From Lachnospiraceae bacterium UBA1759 (GTDB taxonomy: Bacteria; Bacillota; Clostridia; Lachnospirales; Lachnospiraceae): a stretch of DNA of 64,000 nt. Under the pieces are notes generated by a model that did no database searches, had not been told where the DNA came from, and saw only the letters and a program-made list of their open reading frames with translations. Of this stretch, positions 25,202 to 32,761 are shown one piece after another. Location: assembly GCA_002315555.1 (NCBI GenBank), contig DCHF01000014.1, forward strand, positions 1 to 64,000, read 5' to 3'. Each line of letters opens with the position of its first letter. Position 1 is the first letter of the stretch. The translations under genes were made by a program, and so were the position numbers.

Positions 25202-25932
25202 AAAGGCATTTGAGACAGCATGTATCCATTCAGCACTTCAAGCACTTCCTTGCGGTATTTCCGGCCGATGGCGATGAAAAGCGGCTGGTCTTTCAGCATG
25301 ACCAAGTCCGAGCGATAGCCCGTCACATACCGTGGATTGATAATAAAACTCTTGTGACAGCGCATGAAACCGGAAGACTTCAGCGCTGCCTCAACATCGG
25401 ACAGACTGCCGCCGTGCACATACTCGCAGTTCGATCCATCCTCCATGTGCATGCAGATCTTGTGGCCGATGGATTCCACATAAACGACAGCATCCTGCTC
25501 GATCCGAACCATGATCCCGTCCTTATTCACCCACAGGGCCTTCTTTTCCTCTCCGGCTTTTTTACGCGCATAAGCCAGACACTCATCCACTTCTTCCTGT
25601 TTCACCGGCTTCAGTAAATAGCGATACGCGCCGACGCGATACCCTTTGATCAGAAAATCCTCCGACGATGTCACAAACACGATGATCATTTCATCATCGG
25701 ACTGGCGGATTCGTTCCGCCGCTGCATAACCGGTTTCACCGGAAAGATAAATGTCCATGAACAGGAGGTCGCAGCGAACATCGCCCGACTCCCAGTCGTA
25801 CAGAAAATCCTCTGCAGATGAATAGCATTTCACACTTTTCACCGCGCCGTTTGCATTCAGGAGGCTTCCCGCTATTTTCTCTTTCAGGTCCGTCTGAAAG
25901 AAAAGTTCATCTTCACAAATTACGATGTTCAT
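25198..25932 (-). CDS. LytTR-family response regulator (AgrA/ComE-like)
   Basis: The 244-residue regulator has a receiver domain (acidic pair in CEDELF, phospho-Asp in LLFMDIYLSGETG, Lys in LLKPVKQEE) and a LytTR DNA-binding domain from about residue 138 (VNKDGIMVRIEQDAVVYVES, then FMRCHKSFIINPRYV). LytTR proteins bind pairs of short direct repeats spaced about two helical turns. Such repeats occur in the gap with the divergent lipoprotein gene. An AAAGGAGG site precedes the ATG. It is co-transcribed with the kinase that follows. Confidence 0.93.
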   Translation of the reverse strand: MNIVICEDELFFQTDLKEKIAGSLLNANGAVKSVKCYSSAEDFLYDWESGDVRCDLLFMDIYLSGETGYAAAERIRQSDDEMIIVFVTSSEDFLIKGYRVGAYRYLLKPVKQEEVDECLAYARKKAGEEKKALWVNKDGIMVRIEQDAVVYVESIGHKICMHMEDGSNCEYVHGGSLSDVEAALKSSGFMRCHKSFIINPRYVTGYRSDLVMLKDQPLFIAIGRKYRKEVLEVLNGYMLSQMPL

Positions 25933-26015
25933 TTGGCCTCCTTTACAATTTTACCGGTACAGAAAAGAACATTTTTGCCTTTTCATTTTACTGTGTTTTC
26001 ACCATTACATCAGTC

Positions 26016-26080
26016 GTTCATGCACAAAATCAGGTTGTTTGTGCGAATAGGATGACAAGGGAGGCTGTTCGTGCCATAAT
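26016..26080 (+). promoter_or_regulatory. Candidate LytTR sites and promoter of the lipoprotein gene
   Basis: Three direct repeats of GTT[CT][AG]TGC start at 26016, 26037 and 26067. The first two are 21 bp apart, the spacing typical for LytTR dimers; the third is 30 bp further and overlaps the promoter. ATGACA (26052-26057) and CATAAT (26075-26080) form a 17-spaced promoter just behind the second repeat. The match to the LytTR consensus is limited to the GTTN[AG]T core. Confidence 0.6.
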
Positions 26081-26112
26081 GACTCTGTATAAAACCCACG
26101 AAAGGAGCAATC

Positions 26113-26526
26113 ATGAAAAAGATTTTTGTGATTATTACTTTGTTACTATCTTTTTTTTCAGGATGTAAAAGCAATACCGATGATTTTTCCTTTTCCATCA
26201 AAGATGACCCTATTCACAGTATAATCATCTCCGATAATTTTCATCCCGATTTGAAATATTCTGCAAATGAAGATCGTGCTCAGACAATGATGGATTACTT
26301 TCGAAATCTGGATCTGACTACCCCATATCTGGAGTCCCCCTCCCCATATGACTATACCGGATCCACTACTATCATCACCGTTGAATATGCCGATAACAGT
26401 CAGGACATCATCTATTACAAGTCCGGTCTATTCATTTCCAAAGAAGGGGGTTATTGGTACAAAATTAACTATACTGAGGCCGAGCAACTTAACAAACTCA
26501 TTCAAACCCTTGGTGAGGAATCATAA
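26113..26526 (+). CDS. Small lipoprotein, likely target of the two-component system
   Basis: A 137-residue lipoprotein with signal peptide ending FFSGC. The mature part has an IHSIIISDNFHPDLKYS strand and a central ITVEYADNSQDIIYYKSGLFISKEGGYWYKI region, likely a small beta-rich domain. No known family is recognised. AAAGGAG precedes the ATG. The gene is divergent from the LytTR regulator and preceded by candidate binding repeats. Its last codons and stop lie inside the 15-bp repeat that bounds the downstream insertion, so the natural C-terminus may be preserved by chance or altered. Confidence 0.75.
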   Translation: MKKIFVIITLLLSFFSGCKSNTDDFSFSIKDDPIHSIIISDNFHPDLKYSANEDRAQTMMDYFRNLDLTTPYLESPSPYDYTGSTTIITVEYADNSQDIIYYKSGLFISKEGGYWYKINYTEAEQLNKLIQTLGEES

Positions 26527-26530
26527 GATT
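26516..26530. repeat. 15-bp direct repeat, left boundary of the insertion
   Basis: AGGAATCATAAGATT is identical to 29663-29677. It holds the last codons and stop of the lipoprotein gene. On the minus strand it encodes SYDS of the interrupted transposase. Confidence 0.95.
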
Positions 26531-27080
26531 TATCAAAGCCCTGAGCTTTTGCATAGGCCTTAAGTCGCTTAATGATCCTGTTAGCATACTTTGGATTATT
26601 TTCGGTAACTAATGCTTCAATACCGGAAGAATCAAAGATGGTCATATCCGCTTTTGCAGAGTCAATCGCCCGGCAGATAGGCTCGGTAACATCAACAAGG
26701 TTATCAAATACGATCTGCAGGTCATCTAAAAAGTCCTGTTTGAAGCGAGCGATTTTGGAAGCATCCGGGACTTTGGTAAAACCGCAGAACTCACGAAGCG
26801 GTTTCGAGTAAGCGAGAAAAGTCAAGAGAAGCTGATCTGTAGGGATAGAGAAAATACGCTGTATAATCAAAGCCTACAGAAAAGCTTGTAAAGGGTATTT
26901 ACGGGTTCTGCCCGTTGATGCATAGAAATGATTTCTAAAGGAAATCGGAATAATTTCATCAATATCGATATGAGTTTCTAATAGAGAAAGAAACGCAGGT
27001 TTGTCATTTTCAAATTTTTCTTGGCAATCTGAAAAAATATCTGCCACAGAAAGCTGTTTATATGGTATCATAGGTATCAA
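26516..27080 (-). pseudogene. Transposase, 5' part (DUF772/IS5-like), amber stop
   Basis: The frame encodes an N-terminal DUF772-type region (ISFRNHFYASTGRTRKYPLQ, then FLAYSKPLREFCGFTKVPDA) and the first catalytic Asp strand DMTIFDSSGIEA. An in-frame TAG at 26874-26876 stands where relatives usually have Trp (AFL-W-AL), so a TGG to TAG change inactivated it. Beyond the 15-bp repeat the frame enters lipoprotein antisense and stops. A TATAAT box on the minus strand (27132-27127) is its likely promoter. The rest of the gene is at 29349-29677. Confidence 0.88.
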
Positions 27081-27324
27081 AATAACTCCTTTCTTGGGTG
27101 ATGGTTAATGGTTTCTTGACAACTCTATTATACCATATCCGGTGAGGAGTTATTTGTTTTTAGGTAACAAAAAATGCCGTATTTATGCGGCTTGTGGAGT
27201 TTCGCAAGCGCCTAATAAATATATAGAAGAAAGGAGGCAATATGTTGTGAGGGAAAATGATCGTTTTCGTAAATGAATAGGTTACAAGGAGTATATGCTT
27301 GATTTGTACAAATATGGAGGGTTT
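27081..27324. other. Transposon-end and leader region
   Basis: The part to about 27170 is the upstream end of the transposase, with its promoter. The rest is AT-rich leader of the metalloprotease gene. A perfect GGAGG site at 27235-27239 serves only a two-codon frame (ATG TTG TGA at 27242-27250), perhaps the scar of a lost gene. No other gene is seen. Confidence 0.5.
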
Positions 27325-27951
27325 ATGAAACTTGGAAAAAGACATTTTTGGAGTATGGGCACGATGTTGGTGTTGGTTTTAACATTTTTAATTATTTCAT
27401 TGTATCCGTTGGCTGCAACAGTATATAATTATTGGAGATCTAACGATACTGCTGTCGCAAAGTGGCTCACTACCCCGACGATATCAAATGTTAAATTGAA
27501 CAGTAATAATAATTTTCCGTTTGAAGTGGCCTATATGCATGCACGAAGTCAGTGGGGAGGTGCCGGAATAAATACTACCCTGAATGGGACTAGCTGGGCT
27601 TCGAATATTGTTTGTTACGGCGGAACTCGCTCGCAAATTCTTGCGGGTGCAAATTTAGTTGTTACCACGTCTGACGCCGGAGCTTGTTTTGGAGGAAGTA
27701 CATTCTATCAAAATATTACTGCAAACGGCATGTCAAAACAATTGAAATATCAATCAACGACACAGCAAGTGTGCATTGTTGATGCGAATCGTACAACTAA
27801 TGCATATAAAAACGTCTTTACACATGAGGTGGGACATGCTCTCGGATGGTTAGGACACTCGAACTTTTCTAATGATATTATGTGGACGACCATTTCGGAG
27901 ATTTTCAACCTGACAAGTTATGAAAAAAACCATTTGAGTCAGTTTTATTGA
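27325..27951 (+). CDS. Secreted metzincin-like zinc metalloprotease
   Basis: The 208-residue protein has an N-terminal hydrophobic segment (TMLVLVLTFLIISLYPLAA), as signal or anchor, and near its end the extended zinc motif HEVGHALGWLGHS. This is the HExxHxxGxxH of metzincins, followed by a Met in DIMWTTI that fits the Met-turn. The size and the motif near the C-terminus resemble matrixin-like bacterial proteases. The ATG at 27325 has a GGAGGG site; an ATG at 27295 has none. It lies 13 bp before a lipoprotein gene and is cargo of the insertion. Confidence 0.85.
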   Translation: MKLGKRHFWSMGTMLVLVLTFLIISLYPLAATVYNYWRSNDTAVAKWLTTPTISNVKLNSNNNFPFEVAYMHARSQWGGAGINTTLNGTSWASNIVCYGGTRSQILAGANLVVTTSDAGACFGGSTFYQNITANGMSKQLKYQSTTQQVCIVDANRTTNAYKNVFTHEVGHALGWLGHSNFSNDIMWTTISEIFNLTSYEKNHLSQFY

Positions 27952-27964
27952 TTGAGGAGGCATT

Positions 27965-28831
27965 ATGAAATTTTTTATCAATATAGTATTGATTTTGGGG
28001 CTTGTTCTTTTAGGTGGATGTTCAAATTATGAACCGAAAATGGCCACTGAGGTAGAGGGTGGAGATTCTATGCCTGAATCGATTATTGCAACTGCTGCTG
28101 TGGAGCATATGGACCTAACACTCGAGGAAATGGTTACATTATATCCTCATGTAATATCAGCAACATGCATATCTAAGGAAATCCAGGCAAAAGGCGGCAT
28201 CGCGACTGCTGTTATGAAATATACTGTTGATGAAGAATACAGAGGAAATATTGGAAAAGAAGAAATTGAATTCAATTCATATGAAGGAGATTTATTCGAA
28301 GTTGGTGAGCAAATTATTCTTTGCGTAGAACCTGTAGGGGATGTATTTACCGGTAATGATTATTATATTGGTGCACCGCTTTATCTGCCGGAAAATCCTA
28401 AAGCTCAGTCCTATATTCATATTCCCAAAGATATTCATACGCAAGAGGATATGCGAAATGCGATTGTCAAATATTCAGAAGCACATCCGTATGAAGGCGA
28501 GGTGCTTGGTGACTATATTCATTCAACAGATTTGGATGAGATCTGTGATGAATCCGAACATATTGCAGAAGTGATGATCAGCGAGATTGAATATACCGGT
28601 GAAGAGCATATGTGGACTAATTGCGAGGTGATTAAAAATTATAAGGGAAGATTAGATTCGTCGTCCATCAGCATAACAATGCCAAAGGATAGTGTTAAAG
28701 TAGGAGAATCCTATATTGTGTTATTTAATAAACCTGATGAAACGGCAGTGTTTTATGTAGTGTCTTCAAGGAATAGTGTATATAAGTCGGAATCAACAGA
28801 AGCCGTCAGCATTAAGGTTCATTATGAATAA
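27965..28831 (+). CDS. Lipoprotein with two repeats of one domain
   Basis: The 288-residue lipoprotein has the lipobox LLGGC. The mature part shows two similar halves, each with a strand pair, a Y-[RK]-G linker, an acidic beta segment and a VGE-[QS]-[IY]-[IV] strand (VGEQIILCVEP and VGESYIVLFNK). I do not recognise the family. GGAGG lies before the ATG. It is co-transcribed with the metalloprotease and ends at a good terminator, so the two may work together, for example protease plus cell-bound inhibitor or substrate holder; this is inference. Confidence 0.75.
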   Translation: MKFFINIVLILGLVLLGGCSNYEPKMATEVEGGDSMPESIIATAAVEHMDLTLEEMVTLYPHVISATCISKEIQAKGGIATAVMKYTVDEEYRGNIGKEEIEFNSYEGDLFEVGEQIILCVEPVGDVFTGNDYYIGAPLYLPENPKAQSYIHIPKDIHTQEDMRNAIVKYSEAHPYEGEVLGDYIHSTDLDEICDESEHIAEVMISEIEYTGEEHMWTNCEVIKNYKGRLDSSSISITMPKDSVKVGESYIVLFNKPDETAVFYVVSSRNSVYKSESTEAVSIKVHYE

Positions 28832-28889
28832 TTAAACCATTTTGATATACGGCTAATATGCATTCGTATGGCAGTGTTGAGCTAATAGT

Positions 28890-28930
28890 CAAAGGTCGAA
28901 GGTATCATTTGGTGATGCCTTCGACCTTTA
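28890..28930. terminator. Intrinsic terminator after the lipoprotein gene
   Basis: AAAGGTCGAAGGTATCA pairs with TGATGCCTTCGACCTTT, with one bulge or mismatch, around a five-base loop. Confidence 0.8.
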
Positions 28931-28935
28931 AGGAT

Positions 28936-29115
28936 TCAGTTAGTTTCATCGGATTCCTCCTGTTGTACCGGATTCACGTTATCAGTCTTTTTTAGTGGAA
29001 TGAGAATTAGCACACAAAACAGATCGTCTTTTAGCACAACATCAATGCGTCCGCCGGCTTCATTGGCAATCCTGTCAAGAAATGAAAGCCCCAGTCCGTG
29101 GTAAGGTTCTGCTTT
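28936..29115 (-). pseudogene. C-terminal fragment of a GHKL histidine kinase
   Basis: About 59 residues read YHGLGLSFLDRIANEAGG and IDVVLKDDLFCVLILIPL, the G2 box and last strands of a GHKL kinase such as AgrC. Upstream the frame stays open but bears no kinase sequence, so the domain is cut at about 29110. It differs from the intact kinase at 23894-25201 and is not a copy of it. It lies inside the insertion. Confidence 0.75.
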
Positions 29116-29202
29116 TCTGCTGATGAATGAAGGCCTCCTGTGTAATGGAGGTTTGAACCCTGAAAGGTTATCCCAAGTGCGCGTATTTTTTATTTTTAGG
29201 TA

Positions 29203-29342
29203 ATTGCGAAACTCGCGAAGCTCGTTCGCAATCTTGAACCAAAACAAGGAAGAATTCGTGCAGAGCACGAATTCTGGAATGAAAAGTGGATAACCGGACA
29301 TTGTAGGCGCACTTTAATAAGCTATAGGCTTTATTAAGGTGG
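29203..29342. repeat. Cluster of three inverted repeats
   Basis: Three hairpin-forming repeats lie close together: ATTGCGAA/TTCGCAAT at 29203-29232; the perfect 11-base arms AGAATTCGTGC/GCACGAATTCT at 29251-29275; and imperfect arms around GCTATAG at 29310-29342. They fill the gap between the kinase fragment and the transposase 3' part and may be element ends or miniature-element debris. Confidence 0.7.
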
Positions 29343-29348
29343 TAAGTC

Positions 29349-29677
29349 CTATGCTATGAGTGTCTTTAAGCTTCGGATGTATTCATGATGTTTGGAAAAG
29401 AAGTCTTTGAGTGTTGGAATCAAAAGTTTTGAATCATGAACACTTTTATCTTCGTCAGGGGAGTCGAATTTCTTTTTGACAACAATATCAGGATGAGACA
29501 CCATAAAGTCTTTGTTATAAAAAGATATGTGACGGATGATACCCAGCCCGTTGGTGACAATGCCGAACTTGAAGACGTAGCAAAAATGCCCGTTGATATA
29601 AAGCTGCTTAATCTGCGGATTAGAAGAAGCATGAGAAGGCATGGAGCCATAGGTAGCTTTATAGGAATCATAAGATT
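29349..29677 (-). pseudogene. Transposase, 3' part, circularly separated from its 5' part
   Basis: The frame reads YKATYGSMPSHASSNP, then QLYINGHFCYVFKFGIVTNG and SPDEDKSVHDSKLLIPTLKD, central parts of the DUF772 DDE transposase whose start is at 26516-27080. It is in the same frame as that part when positions are shifted by the 3147-bp unit. The C-terminal third, with the remaining catalytic residues, is missing: after DFFSKH the sequence (about 29349-29400) is unrelated. The gene was thus already truncated before or during the rearrangement. Confidence 0.85.
29663..29677. repeat. 15-bp direct repeat, right boundary of the insertion
   Basis: Exact copy of 26516-26530. The bases that follow (29678 on) lead directly into the ribosome site of the 29706 gene. 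Confidence 0.95.
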
Positions 29678-29705
29678 CATTTGTACTCTATGAAAGGAGG
29701 CTTTC

Positions 29706-30530
29706 ATGAAAAAATATTTTTCCCTTGCAATGCTCCTGCTCATTGCAACATTGTATTTTGCATTACCGGCTCGGGCCGATGTGATCTGGGAGCCCTGGGG
29801 CAACGAATACTTCGACAACCACAAATCGGAAATGACTTATCTCAACAATATTGTGGAAGCTAATGGCCCGAACGGCCATGTCGTCGTATACCTGAATCCG
29901 GAAACCAATAAAACATTGACCGAATTTGAGAACGGAACTGAGTTCATCGCGAGATGGACAATAAAAGATATTGAAGATCGTGAATGGGCGCTTGTTGCCT
30001 TCAGCAGGTCCGACTCCGGAGTTCCCGAATACGGTTGGGTCCCCATGGACTATGCTTTTTCCGTTTATGATTCCGAAGAATTTGTTGAAGAGTATCAGGA
30101 CCGCATTGTTTGGGGCGGTGGTAATGTTTTCGATTTCAGTGGCGAGTATTACTACTCCTATTCCTATCCGGGTGGAAAATGCCTCTGGGAAGAAGGTTCC
30201 TCGACCGAATTTGTCGGTCACCTGCACTACAACATGACCTTTGTGGATGAAGATGGGCGAACCTGGGGCGCATACATCATGGGTGGCTCAAAAGACAACT
30301 GGTTCCTTCTCGATGATCCCTGCATGCCTCCCGAAGAACTCTATCCGGATGGCCCTCCCGGTCGTGACACCCGCGTTCGTCCCGTTTGGGCAGATGATGC
30401 GAAAGAAATTGTGCCGATTGATGACAGTATTGAATCCACGGTTCCAATCGGTGTGATCATCGGGATCGTAGGCGTGGTGCTGGCCACGGGAGCGGTTCTT
30501 ATTGTGATGGTAAAGAAGAAACGTAAATAA
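29706..30530 (+). CDS. Signal-peptide protein with SH3-like domain and C-terminal membrane anchor
   Basis: The 274-residue protein has a signal peptide ending PARADV, an outer region of about 200 residues and a C-terminal helix (VIIGIVGVVLATGAVLIVMV) followed by KKKRK, so it is a type I membrane protein. The segment with NGTEFIARWTIKDIEDREWALV and YGWVPMDY resembles bacterial SH3-like domains, which often bind cell wall. Without the 3.15-kb insertion it would start 32 bp after the two-component-linked lipoprotein gene. A perfect AAAGGAGG site lies before the ATG. A terminator follows. Confidence 0.78.
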   Translation: MKKYFSLAMLLLIATLYFALPARADVIWEPWGNEYFDNHKSEMTYLNNIVEANGPNGHVVVYLNPETNKTLTEFENGTEFIARWTIKDIEDREWALVAFSRSDSGVPEYGWVPMDYAFSVYDSEEFVEEYQDRIVWGGGNVFDFSGEYYYSYSYPGGKCLWEEGSSTEFVGHLHYNMTFVDEDGRTWGAYIMGGSKDNWFLLDDPCMPPEELYPDGPPGRDTRVRPVWADDAKEIVPIDDSIESTVPIGVIIGIVGVVLATGAVLIVMVKKKRK

Positions 30531-30561
30531 TTATTAACACTTTTTCGTGTCACAACGCGCA

Positions 30562-30607
30562 AAAACAGGCCGTATACCGCATCATTTGCGGTACACGGCC
30601 TGTTTTA
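30562..30607. terminator. Bidirectional intrinsic terminator
   Basis: ACAGGCCGTATACCGCA pairs with TGCGGTACACGGCCTGT (one mismatch) with A and T runs on either side. It ends the 29706 gene and possibly also the minus-strand amidohydrolase unit. Confidence 0.9.
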
Positions 30608-30684
30608 TTATTATTTTTACATCTCCTAAAAAAGCCCATTTTAATACTCAAAATGTGTTTTTAGCTCCGGTAATAAGGCCCTTC

Positions 30685-31566
30685 TCAATCTTCCGCCATA
30701 TGCTTGATCCTCGAGATCTCCTTCATCTCCGGGAACCCGAAGAACGCTGCTGCATTCTTCCCGAGGAACATCGCCTTCTCTTCATCCGTAAATCGTTCCG
30801 ATCTCTGAATAAAACTAAGGCTCATATCGTACGTGATGGCGGACATGGTGCGCGGATAATCGCTGCCCCACATCAGCTTGTCAGGACCCACGGTATCCAT
30901 CGCCTGACGGATGACCTCCACCGCTGTAGGATAGGGATAAAACTCCGAATTGTACAGCCAGGTGATGCCGCCGCACTCCACGTAGACATTTGGAAGCAGT
31001 GCGGTTTTGATCTGCGCTGTCCAGTTTCCGCGGCCGGCCATGCCAAAATGACCCACGGCGATCTTCACATCCGGATAAGCCTTGGCCAGCGTCTCCAGGG
31101 ATGCCACCTGGGAATCGCCCTCGCAGAGCTCGATGCCGATGAATTTTCCATTGTCCGATGCCAGCTTAAATACTGCCTCATGATGCAGAAGCTCCGGGTC
31201 ATCCAGGCGGGCCGCACAGATCTTGATACCGTCAAAGCCTTCCGTCTTGGGCATCACACCGGCGCGCTCATCATAAAGACTCAGTACACGGAGCTTGTCC
31301 GGATACTGCTTGCGGATCCGCTTCAGATAACTGTCCTGGTTGCCGTCGATGAGCTCCTGTGTCACCACAGCCCCGTTCACGCCGGAGTAATCCATGTTGG
31401 AGAACAGGATCTCCGCCGGATTGGAACCGCCCAGCAGGTACGGCGGCATCATCTGACGGATCTCACCGCCAAAGTCACTGCGTCCGCCGGACAGGCCCAC
31501 TACGGGGCGATCGCCCACTCGGCCCTTCTGTTCCAGCCATAAATGTAAATGCGCATCAATGATCAT
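30685..31566 (-). CDS. Amidohydrolase-family (TIM-barrel) metal-dependent hydrolase
   Basis: A 293-residue amidohydrolase_2-type protein opening MIIDAHLHLW, with the metal-binding DAHxH, the strand AVGHFGMAG and the late MWGSDYPRTM Asp motif. Relatives include lactonases, decarboxylases and fuconolactone-type hydrolases. Next to two sugar/polyol dehydrogenases and hexuronate genes, a sugar lactonase role is plausible but unproven. GAGGGG precedes the ATG. It is last in a minus-strand group that starts at the GntR gene. Confidence 0.85.
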   Translation of the reverse strand: MIIDAHLHLWLEQKGRVGDRPVVGLSGGRSDFGGEIRQMMPPYLLGGSNPAEILFSNMDYSGVNGAVVTQELIDGNQDSYLKRIRKQYPDKLRVLSLYDERAGVMPKTEGFDGIKICAARLDDPELLHHEAVFKLASDNGKFIGIELCEGDSQVASLETLAKAYPDVKIAVGHFGMAGRGNWTAQIKTALLPNVYVECGGITWLYNSEFYPYPTAVEVIRQAMDTVGPDKLMWGSDYPRTMSAITYDMSLSFIQRSERFTDEEKAMFLGKNAAAFFGFPEMKEISRIKHMAED

Positions 31567-31658
31567 ATTAACCCCTCATTTCCTGTCCGATCATTACCGA
31601 TGGACCGCCTTTAATGACCGGTCCGTCGTTTGATCTATCAGCAGAACAATTCCGTCGT

Positions 31659-32678
31659 TCAATCGCTGATCTTGATCAGCACCTTGCTCAGGGAACCGTC
31701 ATTGTGTGCGAGCGCCTTAAATGCGTCCGCAGCCTCGTCCATCGGGTAAATGGCACTGACCATAAGGGACAGGTCCACTGCGCCGGATGCCACGTAATCA
31801 ATGAGCTCCTTGAAATCCTTGGGCAGACTGTTGCGGCTGCCGAATACGTTCAGCTCCTTCTTCAGGATGATGGAATGCAGGAAGGTGGTGTCGCGCTTGC
31901 CGTTGCCGATCAGAATAATGTTGCCTGCAAATGCACAGCTGTCGATGCAGCCCAGGAAGGTCTCCGGCGCACCGCAAGCCTCAACGCAGACGTCAAAGCC
32001 ACCGTCCGTGATCTTCTTCGTGAACTCGGCAAGGTCGGTGGTCTTCGTGTTGACGATGCCATCGGCACCAAAGGCCAGCGCCTTCTCCAGACGGCCGTCC
32101 AGGATATCCGCCACATAGACCTCTGCACCGTAACGCTTTGCGGAGATCAGCGCAAACAGGCCAATGGGACCCGCGCCAATGACCAGCACCTTATCCGTGG
32201 GCTTCACTTCCGCGCGGGACAGCGCATGCCAGCCGATGGAGAACGGCTCGATCATGGCCAGCTGCTCCGCGGTCAGGCCCTTGCCGGCGTAAATACGCTC
32301 GACCGGCATGGCCACATATTCGCAGAAGCTGCCGTCACGCTGAACACCCATGGTCTGGTTGTCGTGGCAGCAGTTCACATGGCCGCGACGGCAGGAATAG
32401 CAGGTGCCGCAGTTGAAATAGGGGTTGGCGGTGACAACATCGCCCGGCTTTAACTCGCCCTCGTAATCCTCCGGCAGCGTCACGATCTCCGCAGAGAACT
32501 CGTGGCCCGGGATACGGGGATAGGTGGTAAAGGGCTGGTTGCCGGTATAGCTGGCAACGTCCGCGCCGCAGATGCCCACCACGCGGATCTTTAACAGGGC
32601 CTCGCCGGGACCGACTTCCGGCTTTTTGGTATCAACAAGGGCGATCTCGCCCGGTTTCGCAATATGAATCGTTTTCAT
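31659..32678 (-). CDS. Zinc-dependent MDR alcohol/polyol dehydrogenase
   Basis: A 339-residue medium-chain dehydrogenase. It has the catalytic zinc region GICGADV and IPGHEFSAE, the structural zinc Cys group NPYFNCGTCYSCRRGHVNCC, and the nucleotide motif VIGAGPIGLFA. The closest general types are L-threonine, sorbitol and L-idonate/galactonate dehydrogenases, which oxidise secondary alcohols with NAD(P). The ATG at 32678 has an AAAGGAGA site; one at 32702 has none. It lies between two other catabolic genes and likely oxidises a sugar acid or polyol. Confidence 0.88.
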   Translation of the reverse strand: MKTIHIAKPGEIALVDTKKPEVGPGEALLKIRVVGICGADVASYTGNQPFTTYPRIPGHEFSAEIVTLPEDYEGELKPGDVVTANPYFNCGTCYSCRRGHVNCCHDNQTMGVQRDGSFCEYVAMPVERIYAGKGLTAEQLAMIEPFSIGWHALSRAEVKPTDKVLVIGAGPIGLFALISAKRYGAEVYVADILDGRLEKALAFGADGIVNTKTTDLAEFTKKITDGGFDVCVEACGAPETFLGCIDSCAFAGNIILIGNGKRDTTFLHSIILKKELNVFGSRNSLPKDFKELIDYVASGAVDLSLMVSAIYPMDEAADAFKALAHNDGSLSKVLIKISD

Positions 32679-32761
32679 AGAAATTCTCCTTTCATTCCGC
32701 AAACAAGCCTCACTCTGCTGTCACTGTCATCCGGTTACATGTCTGCCTTTATTTTTGTATT

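Larger units (their letters stand above)
26516..29677. mobile_element. 3.15-kb insertion carrying a circularly permuted transposase gene
   Basis: The segment is bounded by exact 15-bp direct repeats. The 5' part of a minus-strand transposase gene lies at its left end and the 3' part at its right end. This order is impossible for a simple insertion into the transposase, but expected if a circle carrying one transposase gene was opened at this sequence. The unit length is 3147 bp, a multiple of 3, and joining the ends gives an unbroken reading through KSYDSYKATYGSMPSH. Cargo is a metalloprotease, a lipoprotein and a kinase fragment. Removing one unit leaves two plus-strand genes 32 bp apart. 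Confidence 0.8.

Noticed and set aside
23894..26112. Complete agr quorum-sensing locus
   Set aside because: Kinase and LytTR regulator are present, but no AgrB-type membrane protease or AgrD-type peptide gene is visible on either strand nearby.
27242..27271. Tiny frames (ATG TTG TGA, then a 9-codon GTG frame) behind a perfect GGAGG site
   Set aside because: Too short to support as genes; recorded only as a likely scar.
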